Source: Thermoleophilia bacterium (GTDB taxonomy: Bacteria > Actinomycetota > Thermoleophilia > Gaiellales > Gaiellaceae). Taken from it: DNA of 47,384 bases. The notes below the pieces were generated by a model. It ran no database searches. It had not been told where the DNA came from and saw only the letters and a program-made list of their open reading frames with translations. Location: contig JAICME010000005.1 of the NCBI GenBank assembly GCA_025929425.1, positions 1 through 47,384 of the forward strand. The letters are read 5' to 3'. The position numbers were made by a program, and so were the translations under genes. The first letter of the stretch is position 1; every line of letters begins with the position of its first letter. Below, one piece after another: positions 1-12,399 of this stretch.

Positions 1-1
1 G

Positions 2-1852
2 CAGTCGCGGCCCGGCGTGCTCGGCTGGGTGATGACGACCGACCACAAGCGGATCGGGCTTCTCTACTTCTGGACGACGCTCGTCCTCTTCGGCGCTGGC
101 GGCGCCGAAGCGCTCCTAATCCGCACCCAGCTGATCCAGCCGAACCAGCACGTCGTCGGCCCGTCCACCTACGACCAGCTCTTCACGATGCACGGGTTGA
201 CGATGATCTTCTTCTTCATCATCCCGATGACGACGGGGGCGTTCGGCAACTACCTGCTCCCGCTGATGCTCGGCGCGAGGGACATGGCGTTCCCGCGGAT
301 GAATGCGCTCAGCTTCTGGATCTTCCTCGGCTCGGGGATCTTCATCTACACGAGCCTCTTCCTCGGGATTGCGCCGAATGCGGGCTGGTTCGACTACGTA
401 CCGCTGGCGAACAGCCAGTTCGACCCGGGCCACGCGATCGACTTCTATTGCCTCGGGATCATCTTCAACGGCATCTCGTCGACGCTGACGGCGGCGAACT
501 TCATCGTGACGATCCTCAAGATGCGCGCGCCCGGCATGTCCTTCAACCGGATGCCGCTCTTCTGCTTCGCGTTTCTCGCGGCGTCGTGGGGGCTCCTCTT
601 CGCGCTGCCCTCGCTCAGCGCGGACACGATCTTCCTCTTCCTCGACCGCAACATCGGCACGCACTTCTTCGACGTCGCGAAGGGCGGTTCGACGCTGCTC
701 TGGCAGCACCTGTTCTGGATCTTCGGCCACCCCGAGGTCTACATCCTCATCGTCCCCGCGTTCGGAATCGCAACGGAGATCATCCCCGCGTTCACCCAGC
801 GGCGTGTCGTCGCGTTCCCGCTCGTCGCGGTCGCCGAGCTGCTCGTCGTCTTCATCGGCTTCGGCGTCTGGGCGCACCACATGTTCGCGACGGGAATGCC
901 GACGATCACGGTCGTCTTCTTCGCCGCAGCGACGGCGGTCGTCGTGATCCCGAGCACGATCCAGGTCTTCGCCTGGTGCATGACCTTCATCACCGGCAAC
1001 GCGCGGTTCAAGACGCCGCTGCTCTTCATCGCCGGCTTCATCTTCATGTTCGTCGCCGGCGGCCTGACCGGGATCATGTTCCTGGCGGTGCCGTTCGACC
1101 AGCAGGTGACGGACACCTACTTCGTCATCGCGCACTTCCACTACATCATCTTCGGTGCCGCCGTCTTCCCGATCTTCGGCGGCATGTACTTCTGGTTCCC
1201 GAAGGTGACGGGGAAGCTCTACTTCGAGCTGCCCGGCCAGATCAGCTTCTGGATCATCTTCCTCGGGACGAACCTCCTCTTCTTCCCGATGCACATCGTC
1301 GGGCTCGAGGGGATGCCGCGGCGGAACTACACGTATCCGTCGGGGCTCGGGTGGGGGTCGGAGAACCTCGCCGAGACGATCGGCTCCTACATCACGACGG
1401 TCGGGATCCTGCTGCTGCTCGTCAACCTCGTCGTGAGCTACTTCCGCGGGCCCCCCGCCGGCCCTGATCCGTGGCACGGCGCGACGCTCGAATGGACGAT
1501 CTCGTCGCCGCCGCCCGAGTACAACTTCGCGGTCATCCCGAAGGTTTCGAGCGCCTACGCGAACTGGGACGTCGAGGACCGGGAGGAGGACCGGCGCAAG
1601 CTCGCGGAGGGGATCATGGTGCTCGAGCAGGGGCACGAACAGCCCGTGAGCTCTCCCGTCGACGGCTGGTGGGCCGAGATCGTCGAGATGCCGCACGACT
1701 CCCCGTGGCCGATCGTTCTCGCCCTCGCGCTGTCGATCGTCTTCATCCTCCTGCTGCTCCATCTCTGGATGGGGACGGCCTTCGCATTGGCGGGAGTCAT
1801 GCTCGCGCTGCTCGGGTGGCACGGCGAAGAGCCCCAGGAGAGCGAGGCCTAG
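2..1852 (+). CDS. ctaD: Cytochrome c oxidase subunit I, 5' truncated by window edge, with C-terminal extra TM extension
   Basis: MTTDHKRIGLLYFWTTLVLF, WQHLFWIFGHPEVYILIVPAFG, AHFHYIIFGAAVFPIFGG motifs of heme-copper oxidase subunit I; reading frame is open to the window start. Confidence 0.96.
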   Translation, partial: QSRPGVLGWVMTTDHKRIGLLYFWTTLVLFGAGGAEALLIRTQLIQPNQHVVGPSTYDQLFTMHGLTMIFFFIIPMTTGAFGNYLLPLMLGARDMAFPRMNALSFWIFLGSGIFIYTSLFLGIAPNAGWFDYVPLANSQFDPGHAIDFYCLGIIFNGISSTLTAANFIVTILKMRAPGMSFNRMPLFCFAFLAASWGLLFALPSLSADTIFLFLDRNIGTHFFDVAKGGSTLLWQHLFWIFGHPEVYILIVPAFGIATEIIPAFTQRRVVAFPLVAVAELLVVFIGFGVWAHHMFATGMPTITVVFFAAATAVVVIPSTIQVFAWCMTFITGNARFKTPLLFIAGFIFMFVAGGLTGIMFLAVPFDQQVTDTYFVIAHFHYIIFGAAVFPIFGGMYFWFPKVTGKLYFELPGQISFWIIFLGTNLLFFPMHIVGLEGMPRRNYTYPSGLGWGSENLAETIGSYITTVGILLLLVNLVVSYFRGPPAGPDPWHGATLEWTISSPPPEYNFAVIPKVSSAYANWDVEDREEDRRKLAEGIMVLEQGHEQPVSSPVDGWWAEIVEMPHDSPWPIVLALALSIVFILLLLHLWMGTAFALAGVMLALLGWHGEEPQESEA

Positions 1853-1854
1853 CC

Positions 1855-2505
1855 GTGGCCGACTACGTCGCAGGCGGAGTGTCCGAGCGGGTCGTCCCGC
1901 GCACGACCGAGGCGCGCAACGCGGGCGAGGTGTCTCTCCTCGTGGGACGGCGGCGCGGGCCGAGCGTGGCGTTCTGGGGCATGGCGATGCTGATCGCGAG
2001 CGAGGCGACGCTCTTCGGCACCTTCATCGGCTCGTACTACTACCTCCGCTTCAGCACGCACCACTGGCCGCCGCCGGGGACGCCGGAGCCGCGCGTCGTC
2101 GTACCGCTGATCCTCGCGGGAGTCCTGGCGACCACGAGCCTGCCGATGCAGCTCGCGGCGACGGCCGCGCGGCGGGGGAGGCTCTGGGCCACGCGGTTCC
2201 TGCTCGTGTGGGCGCTCGTCGTCCAGGTCGGCTACCTCGTCTACGAGGTGCACGACTACGCGCACCAGCTGCAGCACTCCGTGCCGCAGGACAACGCGTA
2301 CAGCTCGATCTACTACACGCTGCTCGGCGCCGACCACGTCCACGTCGCGGTCGGGATCGTCCTCGTCGTCTGGCTCTCCTGGAAGCTCGTGCGCGGACTG
2401 ACGATGTACCGGCTGAATGCGATCCAGACGATCGCGATCTACTGGCACGCCGTCAACCTCCTGACCCTGATCGTGATCGGGGTCCTGACCAGCGCGACGA
2501 TATGA
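1855..2505 (+). CDS. ctaE: Cytochrome c oxidase subunit III
   Basis: SEATLFGTFIGSYYYLR, YYTLLGADHVHVAVGIV, AIYWHAVNLLTL motifs; GTG start 2 nt after ctaD stop. Confidence 0.92.
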   Translation: MADYVAGGVSERVVPRTTEARNAGEVSLLVGRRRGPSVAFWGMAMLIASEATLFGTFIGSYYYLRFSTHHWPPPGTPEPRVVVPLILAGVLATTSLPMQLAATAARRGRLWATRFLLVWALVVQVGYLVYEVHDYAHQLQHSVPQDNAYSSIYYTLLGADHVHVAVGIVLVVWLSWKLVRGLTMYRLNAIQTIAIYWHAVNLLTLIVIGVLTSATI

Positions 2506-2948
2506 GCGGGCCGGCGTACCCGGACTACTCCACTCGCATCGGGCGCTTCTCGCTGCGCCGGCTCAGCGTCGTCCAATGGGTGGGGGTGATGGTCGCTCCG
2601 CTCGCGTGGACGGGGCAGCACGTCGTCGGCTACGGAGTGGGTCAGGCTCGCTGCGAGGTCGGAGCGGCCTGGAACATCGGCTTCGACACCTGGCAGCTCG
2701 CGATCCTCGCCGCCGCGGGCCTGCTGATCCTGATCTCGGAGGCGGCCGCCGTCACCGTCTTCGTCGCGACGCGCGAGGTGAACTACGGCGACGGGCCGCC
2801 GGACGACGGACGCCTGGCCGGAGTCGTGCCCGCGAGCCGGCTCCATTTCTTCGCCACGGCGGCGATGGTCGCGAACGTCCTCTTCCTGGCGGTCGTGCTC
2901 CTCGACGGTCTGGCCTCGGTCTTCGACTCGCTATGCGTGCAGTCGTAA
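2502..2948 (+). CDS. Small multi-TM membrane protein of the oxidase operon
   Basis: ATGA overlap with ctaE; about 3 hydrophobic segments; position in respiratory operon. Confidence 0.75.
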   Translation: MSGPAYPDYSTRIGRFSLRRLSVVQWVGVMVAPLAWTGQHVVGYGVGQARCEVGAAWNIGFDTWQLAILAAAGLLILISEAAAVTVFVATREVNYGDGPPDDGRLAGVVPASRLHFFATAAMVANVLFLAVVLLDGLASVFDSLCVQS

Positions 2949-3721
2949 CGATCGCGATTCTCGTCGGCGCCGGGCTGCTCGGCACAGGCTCTGCCGGTGC
3001 GGCCTCCGGCCCGCCGAGAAAGCCGCTCGCCGCGTATGGCTACCACCTCTACGGGGAGTACTGCCTCTCGTGCCACGGGGCGAACGCGGCCGGACGCATG
3101 AACCAGACCTCGACGTCGAGCGGGAGCGGGCCCGGTCGGGAGCAGAAGCAGCAGAACGGCATCGGGCCGTCGCTGCAGGGCGTGGGCGCCCTCGCCGCGG
3201 ACTTCTATCTCCGCACCGGCTACATGCCGCTCCGGCACATCGGCATGCAGCCCCGCCGGGAGCCGGTCTTCCTGAGCAACCACCAGATCCGCGCGCTCGT
3301 CGCCTACATCGCGAGCTTCGGCGGCCCACCGATTCCGAAGCCGCAGCCGCAGACCGGTGACGTCTCGAAGGGCCTGGAGCTCTTCACCGAGCACTGCGCC
3401 GGCTGTCATCAGGTCGTCGCCCAGGGCGGGGTCGTCACGGGCGCGCTGCCGCCCGCGCTCGTCAACGCCACACCGAGGCAGGTGGCCGAAGCGGTGCGGA
3501 TCGGGCCGTACGTGATGCCGAAGTTCTCGCAACGCGATCTCACGGATCGACAGCTCGACTCGATCGTCCGCTACGTCGAGTTCACGAAGAACCCATCCCG
3601 TCCCGGCGGCTGGGGACTGGGCTACCTCGGGCCCGTCCCCGAGGGGCTCGTGACGTGGTTCATCGCGATTCCGGCGCTGATCGTGCTCTGCCTGCTGCTC
3701 GGACGGAGGTTGCGCTCGTGA
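2934..3721 (+). CDS. qcrC: Di-heme c-type cytochrome, QcrC-like, with C-terminal TM anchor
   Basis: Signal-like N-terminus, two CxxCH motifs (YCLSCHG, HCAGCHQ), C-terminal hydrophobic helix. Confidence 0.9.
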
Positions 3722-4725
3722 CCCGGCTTCGGAACGCGATCATCTCGGCGCTCGTGCTCCTCCTCGGTCGGGCCCGTCGGCGGCGACCGAGGCGGGAGGA
3801 GACGCGCATCGTGCCGCCCCAGCCCGGCCATCTCGCCGCCGAACTCGCCGTGCTCGCCCTGCTCGGCCTCTCGTCGTCTTGTGCGATCGCATTCATCCTC
3901 GTCTACGCGCTCGGGGATTCGATCCCGAACGAGACGCAGTTCCTCGGCGCGGCGCTCGGGCTCGCGCTTCTCTGTCTCGCCACGGCGCTGATCCTCGTCG
4001 GGCTCAAGCTCGTCCCGAGCGAGGAGGTGGCGGAGGAGTACCCGCCGCACGAGCACCCGCATGAACAGCAGCTGATCGCGGAGGTGATCGACGAGAGCGG
4101 CACGCGCTTCACGCGGTCGCGCTTCTTCAAGCTCGGCCTGCTCGGTGCGGGAGGGACACTCGGGCTCGCGATCCTCGCGCCCGCCGTCTCGTTCGGGCCG
4201 CTCTTCCGCGTCGGCGACTTCCTCCAGACCCCGTGGCGCCGTGGACGCCGTCTCGTCGACGAGACCGGCAAGCCCTACAAGGCGTCGGACATCTCGGAGA
4301 AGAACTTCTACCTCGCCTTCCCCGAAGGCACGAGCGACGAGGAGAAGGAGCAGATGGCGGCCTCGCTCGTCGTGATCCGGCTGCCGCAGAAGGAGCTCCG
4401 GCTGCCGTCGCACCTGAAGGGCTACGACGCGAACGGGATCCTCGCCTACTCGCGGATCTGCACGCACGCCGGCTGCGCGATCACGCTCTACCGCGCGCCG
4501 CTCTTCCAGCCCGACGAACCGAGGCCGGCGCTCGTCTGTCCCTGCCACTACTCGACGTTCGACCCCGCGACGGGCGGCACCGTCACCTTCGGTCCGGCCG
4601 GACGCGACCTGCCGCTCTTGCCCGTCTACAAGGACTCGAAGGGTTACCTGCGCGCGAAGGGCAACTTCGACGGGCCGGTCGGGCCGTCGTGGTGGGGTGT
4701 CCGGCTCTGGAAGGCGCAGCCGTGA
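3718..4725 (+). CDS. qcrA: Rieske 2Fe-2S subunit, QcrA-like
   Basis: CTHAGCAI and CPCHYSTFD Rieske cluster motifs; N-terminal TM segments. Confidence 0.94.
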   Translation: MTRLRNAIISALVLLLGRARRRRPRREETRIVPPQPGHLAAELAVLALLGLSSSCAIAFILVYALGDSIPNETQFLGAALGLALLCLATALILVGLKLVPSEEVAEEYPPHEHPHEQQLIAEVIDESGTRFTRSRFFKLGLLGAGGTLGLAILAPAVSFGPLFRVGDFLQTPWRRGRRLVDETGKPYKASDISEKNFYLAFPEGTSDEEKEQMAASLVVIRLPQKELRLPSHLKGYDANGILAYSRICTHAGCAITLYRAPLFQPDEPRPALVCPCHYSTFDPATGGTVTFGPAGRDLPLLPVYKDSKGYLRAKGNFDGPVGPSWWGVRLWKAQP

Positions 4726-6149
4726 CCGCCTCTCGCGGAGCGCCGATGACGCGCCGGGGCGTCCGGTGGGTCGACCAGCGCACCGCGAGCGCTCCGCTCC
4801 TGCGCAAGGCGTTGCGCTATCTCTTCCCCGACCACTGGTCGTTCCTCCTCGGCGAGGTCGCGCTGTACGCGTTCGTCGTCCTCGTCGCGACCGGGATCTA
4901 CCTGACCTTCTTCTTCGTCGACTCGACGAAGGAGGTCGTCTTTCGCGGCGACTATTACCCGCCGCTCTACGGACAGAAGATGAGCGAGGCCTACGCGTCG
5001 GTCGTGCACCTCTCGCTCGCGGTGCGCGCGGGTTTGCTGCTCCGGCAGACGCACCACTGGGCAGCCAACATCTTCATCGCGGCGATCGTTCTCCATCTGT
5101 TCCGGATCTTCTTCACGGGTGCGTACCGAAAGCCGCGCGAGCTGACGTACTGGCTCGGCGTGACGATGCTCACGCTCGCGCTCCTCGAGGCGTACCTGGG
5201 CTACTCGCTCGTCGACGATCTCATGTCGGGGATGGGGCTCGTGATCGGCTACTCGGTCGGGCTCGCGATCCCGTTCGTCGGCCAGAACCTCATGAACTGG
5301 CTGTTCGACGGGATGTTCCCGGGCAGTCCCAAGCTCTGGCCGCGGATGTACATCGCGCACGTGCTGATCTTCCCGATCCTGATCGGACTGCTGCTCGGGG
5401 CGCACCTGCTGCTCGTCGCGATGCGGCACCACACGCAGTTTCGGCGCACGAAGGCGCAGACCGAGCACACCATCGTCGGCGTGCCGGCGTTTCCGGGCCA
5501 GGCGCCGCGCTCGCTCGGACTGATGGTCGGGACGACCGGGATCCTCTTCCTGCTGGGCGGTCTCGTCCAGATCAACCCGATCTGGCTCTGGGGCCCGTAC
5601 CACACGTACTCCTCGACGAACGGCGCGCAGCCGGACTGGTATCTCGGCTGGCTCATCGGCGCCTTGCGACTCGTCCCGGGGTTCGACCTCACGATCGCCG
5701 GCTACACGCTCGTGCCGAATCCGTTCTGGGGCGGTGCCGCCTTCCCGCTCGTCGTCTTCGGCTTCCTCTACCTCTGGCCGTGGCTCGAACGGAAGTTCAC
5801 CGGCGACGAGGCGTTCCACAACCTCCTCGACGGGCCGCGGGACGCGCCGGCCCGCACGGGCATCGGGGTGGGCGTGGTCAGCTGGGTCGTGCTCGTCTTC
5901 TTCGCGGGGTCCTCCGACCGCGTCTTCGTCACGTTCGGGCTCTCGTATACCGGCCAGATCTGGGCGTACCGGATCCTGGTCTGGGTGTTGCCCGCGCTGT
6001 TCGGGCTCGTCGCGTGGTGGATCTGCAAGGAGCTGCAGGCGAGCGAGCGAGTGGTGCGTGTACGCCACGAGGCGGAGGCCGAGGCGCGTCTCGCCCGAAT
6101 GCGACGGAGCTCCGAGCCGCCCCGAGACCCGAGCACACTCGAGTCGTAA
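4722..6149 (+). CDS. qcrB: Cytochrome b subunit, QcrB-like
   Basis: LLLRQTHHWAANIFIAAIVLHLFRIFFTGAYRKPRE, GPYHTYSSTNGAQPDWYLGWLIGALRL; GTGA overlap with qcrA. Confidence 0.94.
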   Translation: MTASRGAPMTRRGVRWVDQRTASAPLLRKALRYLFPDHWSFLLGEVALYAFVVLVATGIYLTFFFVDSTKEVVFRGDYYPPLYGQKMSEAYASVVHLSLAVRAGLLLRQTHHWAANIFIAAIVLHLFRIFFTGAYRKPRELTYWLGVTMLTLALLEAYLGYSLVDDLMSGMGLVIGYSVGLAIPFVGQNLMNWLFDGMFPGSPKLWPRMYIAHVLIFPILIGLLLGAHLLLVAMRHHTQFRRTKAQTEHTIVGVPAFPGQAPRSLGLMVGTTGILFLLGGLVQINPIWLWGPYHTYSSTNGAQPDWYLGWLIGALRLVPGFDLTIAGYTLVPNPFWGGAAFPLVVFGFLYLWPWLERKFTGDEAFHNLLDGPRDAPARTGIGVGVVSWVVLVFFAGSSDRVFVTFGLSYTGQIWAYRILVWVLPALFGLVAWWICKELQASERVVRVRHEAEAEARLARMRRSSEPPRDPSTLES

Positions 6150-6301
6150 CCGAGGCCGGTGGCAGCCACTGCACGCCGACGTAACGACTTCCCGGCGAAT
6201 GTGCGACTGCGAAAACGGCTTGAACAGTGTCGTTCAGCCGATCTGTCTGCGTTGAGCGCCTCCTGTTCGTGACGCTTTCGTGAAGGTGGCTGCCACCGGT
6301 C

Positions 6302-6820
6302 TCAGGCGATGCGTGCCGCCAGCGCGTCGATGTCGATCGGATTGGTCGTCTCGATCCGGATCGTTTTGCCTGGGAGCTCGAGAGGGTCGTGCCGTCCGGA
6401 GGCGACCGCTTTGCGCAGGGCGTCGATCCGCTCCGCGTCGACGTGGCCCGGATGCCTCTCGCGTGCCGCGTAGCGCTCGACGAGCAGCTCGAGTGGCGCG
6501 CTGCAGTGAACCTGGACGAAGCGGGCCGGCAGCGCCGAAAGTCGCACCTCCGCCTCGCCGCGGACGAAGTTGGCCTCCAGCACGAGGCCCGCGCCGGCGC
6601 TCACGGACTCCTCGACGAGGGCTTCGAGGACGAGATACGTCGCTGCGCCGAGCCGCTGTGACCAGGCGAGATCGCCGGTGCCCAGGCCGTCGAAGAGCGC
6701 CTCCTTGACCGTGTCCTTCGTGATCAGCGGCAGCCGGAGTCGCGCTGCGAGCTCGCGCGCGATCGTCGTCTTCCCCGCTGCCGGCGGCCCGGTGACGACC
6801 ACCACCAGGGGTGTCTCCAC
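6302..6820 (-). CDS. AAA/zeta-toxin-like P-loop kinase
   Basis: Walker A GPPAAGKTT; small-kinase fold pattern. Confidence 0.75.
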   Translation of the reverse strand: METPLVVVVTGPPAAGKTTIARELAARLRLPLITKDTVKEALFDGLGTGDLAWSQRLGAATYLVLEALVEESVSAGAGLVLEANFVRGEAEVRLSALPARFVQVHCSAPLELLVERYAARERHPGHVDAERIDALRKAVASGRHDPLELPGKTIRIETTNPIDIDALAARIA

Positions 6821-6825
6821 GAGGT

Positions 6826-9528
<2,703 letters not shown>

Positions 9529-9598
9529 GCAGAGGCGCGCTTCCGCTCGCCCTGCTTGCCCGCGTGAGCCGGTTCAGCGTGACGAGCAAGAAGTTGAA

Positions 9599-10549
9599 TT
9601 AGGTCACAGCCGGGGCATGAGCTCGCGCGCCGCGAACTCGGCGAACTCCTACTGGTTGTCCCCGATCTGGTGGATGTAGACGTGCGTGAAGCCGGCCTCT
9701 TCGTACTTGCGAATCAGCTCGAGGTACGGCTCCGGATCCGGGCCGGCAGGCGTCGACTCGGCGACGTCGGCGACGGTGACGTTCGCGGCCGACTCCTCGA
9801 AGTTGCGCGGAGCCGGCAGCTCCTGGCCGCCCGAGCCCGCGAGCGCGAGGTTCGGCCACAGCCTGTGCGCGCTCGTGGCCCGCCTCCTCGTCTTCGTCGT
9901 AGGCGATGTGGATCATCCCGAGCTTCGGCTTCCGCTCCCGCCCGCTGCCTCGAACTCCTCGACGACCTCGCTGGGGTTTCGACGCCGCGAGATAGATCTC
10001 GGCCTGCTGCTCGGGCACGGTGTAGAGGCGCGCACCCTGCACCGTGTAGTGGTCGCCACGGTGCGTGATCTCCTCCCCCGTCCACAACTGGCGGATCACG
10101 TTCACGGCCTCCTCGAGCATCTCGAGCCGCTCCCACGGCAGGGGCCAGCGCGCGCCCCGTTACGTGTTCGTTGAGGTTTTCGCCGGTGCCGACCCCGAGG
10201 AAGAAGCGGCCGGGCATCATGCACGCAACGGTCGCCGCGACCTGCGCCACGATCGCCGGGTGGGGTGGATCCGAATCAGCGGGCAGGTGACCCCGGTTCC
10301 GACGCGGATCTTCTCTGTCGCCTGCGCGATCCCGCCGAGCGTCGACCATACGAACGGGTTCTGCCCCTGGTCGCTCACCCACGGATGGAAGTGATCCGAG
10401 ACGAGGGCGAACGTGAAGCCCGCCTCTTCGGCGATCCGAGCCTGCCGGACCAGCTCGGTCGGCGGATGGTCTTCGGACGAAAGGGCGAAGCCGAGCTCCA
10501 TCATCCCGAAGTACCTGTTTGCCGCGACGGCAAACGAGGCATCGACCAT
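9599..10549 (-). pseudogene. Decayed F420/LLM-class oxidoreductase (luciferase-like monooxygenase family)
   Basis: Family-like peptides continue across several reading frames (MMELGFALSSEDHPPTELVRQARIAEEAGFTFALVSDHFHPW; IVAQVAATVACMMPGRFFLGVGTGENLNEHVTG; MLEEAVNVIRQLWTGEEITHRGDHYTV; YLELIRKYEEAGFTHVYIHQIGDNQ) with frameshifts and an internal TAG before EFAEFAARELMPRL. Confidence 0.8.
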
Positions 10550-10551
10550 TG

Positions 10552-10875
10552 ATGGACTTCGCCGCGGTGGCCGAACTGCAGGTGCTGCTCGAGGGTGTTC
10601 CCCTCCCGAACGAGCGCTCCAGCCTCCTCAGGTACGCAACCCACGAAGGCGCGTCCTGGCAGCAGTTGGCGCTCCTTCGACAGTTGCCCGAGCGAAAGTT
10701 CGACAACCTCGACGAGCTTGCCGAGGAGCTCATCGGCGTTCAGCCGCCGCGCGAGGACGAGGTGCCGCACCGGCCCCGCGAGGAGAGCGGGGCTCCGCCC
10801 GGCGGCGATTCGTATACGCGGGCCCATCCCGCAAGCGGCCGCGTGCGCGACCTCGACGCCGTCAGCGGCGACTGA
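10552..10875 (+). CDS. DUF2795-like small protein
   Basis: LRQLPERKFDNLDELAEELIGVQPP resembles the DUF2795 repeat. Confidence 0.55.
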   Translation: MDFAAVAELQVLLEGVPLPNERSSLLRYATHEGASWQQLALLRQLPERKFDNLDELAEELIGVQPPREDEVPHRPREESGAPPGGDSYTRAHPASGRVRDLDAVSGD

Positions 10876-11407
10876 GCGCGCTGCGCAGCTCGACCACGAA
10901 CGCCCCTGCGAACGCGACGCCGGCGAGGACGAAGCCTGCGACACCGGCCGTCGTCGCCCAGCCCTGCGTATGCGTCAGCCCGGAGACGCCGGTGAGGGCG
11001 AAACGGCACGCGGCAGTGAACAGGACGATGGCCGCGACGAACTTCGCATCGACGAGCTCGGTGACGACCGACACGACGAGCGCTGCAGCCGACGCGAACA
11101 GGAACAGGCTCTCCGCCTTCGACGGTCCCGGAGCGCCCACCGACCCGGTGATCGTGGCGACGGCGAGCGCGAGCCATGTCGCGCCGAGCACGGACGACGC
11201 GGTGGCAGCCGCGAGCTCGCCCCGGATCAGTCCCCAGACGGCGGGGACGAGCTGCAGCGGCACCGGGATCGCAAGCAGGAGCCAGCCGAGCGTGTGGAAG
11301 TCCGCCTGCGGGAGGATCTGGGTCTCGAAGCCCGCGTAGAGCGTCGTCGCGATCGTCAGCCCGAGGAACGTGATCGGGATCGGCGTCGCGCCGGGGCGGT
11401 CCCTCAC
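10862..11407 (-). CDS. Six-TM-like membrane protein weakly resembling the SatP/GPR1/FUN34/YaaH family; fourth gene of fdh operon
   Basis: GTGA overlap with upstream nrfD-like gene; PIPITFLGLTIATTLYAGF..GWLLLAIPVPLQLVPAVWGLIRGELAAATASSVLGATWLALAV mirrors SatP spacing of the two SatP genes in this window. Confidence 0.6.
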   Translation of the reverse strand: MRDRPGATPIPITFLGLTIATTLYAGFETQILPQADFHTLGWLLLAIPVPLQLVPAVWGLIRGELAAATASSVLGATWLALAVATITGSVGAPGPSKAESLFLFASAAALVVSVVTELVDAKFVAAIVLFTAACRFALTGVSGLTHTQGWATTAGVAGFVLAGVAFAGAFVVELRSALSRR

Positions 11408-12399
11408 GCGTCGGGCTTGGTCGTCGCCTTGGTCCCGCGCCGGTCGGCTCGTTCGCGTTGCGGCTCGACGACGTACTTCGGATCGCGCGCCGACTGGAGG
11501 CCGGCCTTGAACACCGCCCACCGCAGGCACATCTCGCCGGCGCACACCATCGCGCCGCCGAGGACGAGTGCCGCGCGGCTCCTCTTCCCGCGCCGTGCCA
11601 GGAGGGCGGCGCCGCCGGTTGCGAGGCCCTTCGCGGCCCAGGAGAGCTTTCCGGCCGCTCCTTGCCGGTAGACCTCGCCGATCTTCCCGAGGCGCACCTC
11701 CATCAGCTGCATGAGCGCTCCCTCCGCGAGGACGCCGGCAACGGCGAGCCGTCGCGCCGGCCCGGCGTCCTCCGGCCGGAGGAACACGGACGCAGCGGCA
11801 CCTGCGCTCGCCATCGCGCTCGCGCCGAAGATCCACGGCAGCTCGCGCCTGCCTTCGTGCCACACCGGAACGGCGGTGTCCGCGATCAGAACGCCGGTGT
11901 ACGTCGCCAGCAGCGGGCCGGCGAGCGAGGAGACGGCCCCGGCGAGAAGCTTGACCGGCTTCAGCCGGCCGAGCAGCTCGAGCACCGCGGCCGTGTTCGA
12001 GGCGCCGCCGCTCACGAGCAGCACCCACGAGCCGACGTTCATCGGGGACGTGATCTTGACGACGCGGAGCATGTGGTGGAACCGCTCCGGCCGCCCGAGG
12101 TCGGAGATCAGCAGAGCGGGCGAGACGAGATCGGCGACTGCGCCGATGTAGAGCGCTCTCTTCGAGAGCGGCTCGTTTCCCGTGAGCTTCGCCGCGGTGG
12201 AGAGGACGGCCGAGGCGCCGGCCAGGCCGCCGGTGAAGAAGTACGCCGGGATCTCCCACGTCCAGACGGGCTCCTTGATCACCGGCCGCCCGTAGTACGA
12301 GCGCATCTCGGTGCCCGCCTCGGTGATCGAGCCGTCCCACGAGGTCGTGCCGGGCGGCTTCCCGTTCACGTCGGAGAGCGGATGGAGCTCCTCTCTCAT
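11404..12399 (-). CDS. NrfD-like polysulfide reductase/formate dehydrogenase membrane subunit
   Basis: WTWEIPAYFFTGGLAGASAVLSTAAKL; LISDLGRPERFHHMLRVVKITSPMNVGSW; ATGA overlap with fdhB. Confidence 0.88.
   Translation of the reverse strand: MREELHPLSDVNGKPPGTTSWDGSITEAGTEMRSYYGRPVIKEPVWTWEIPAYFFTGGLAGASAVLSTAAKLTGNEPLSKRALYIGAVADLVSPALLISDLGRPERFHHMLRVVKITSPMNVGSWVLLVSGGASNTAAVLELLGRLKPVKLLAGAVSSLAGPLLATYTGVLIADTAVPVWHEGRRELPWIFGASAMASAGAAASVFLRPEDAGPARRLAVAGVLAEGALMQLMEVRLGKIGEVYRQGAAGKLSWAAKGLATGGAALLARRGKRSRAALVLGGAMVCAGEMCLRWAVFKAGLQSARDPKYVVEPQRERADRRGTKATTKPDA

Noticed and set aside
116-1822. 568-aa minus-strand ORF opposite ctaD, and similar long antisense ORFs (14120-16270 +, 19838-21634 -, 25980-28160 +, 7459-9507 +)
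   Set aside because: Arg/Asp/Glu/His-rich translations typical of high-GC shadow frames; they lie opposite convincingly conserved genes.
9662-9664. Stop codon within the LLM-type gene as another recoded codon
   Set aside because: It is TAG, not at a conserved Cys, and the gene also has several frameshifts; decay or assembly error is simpler.
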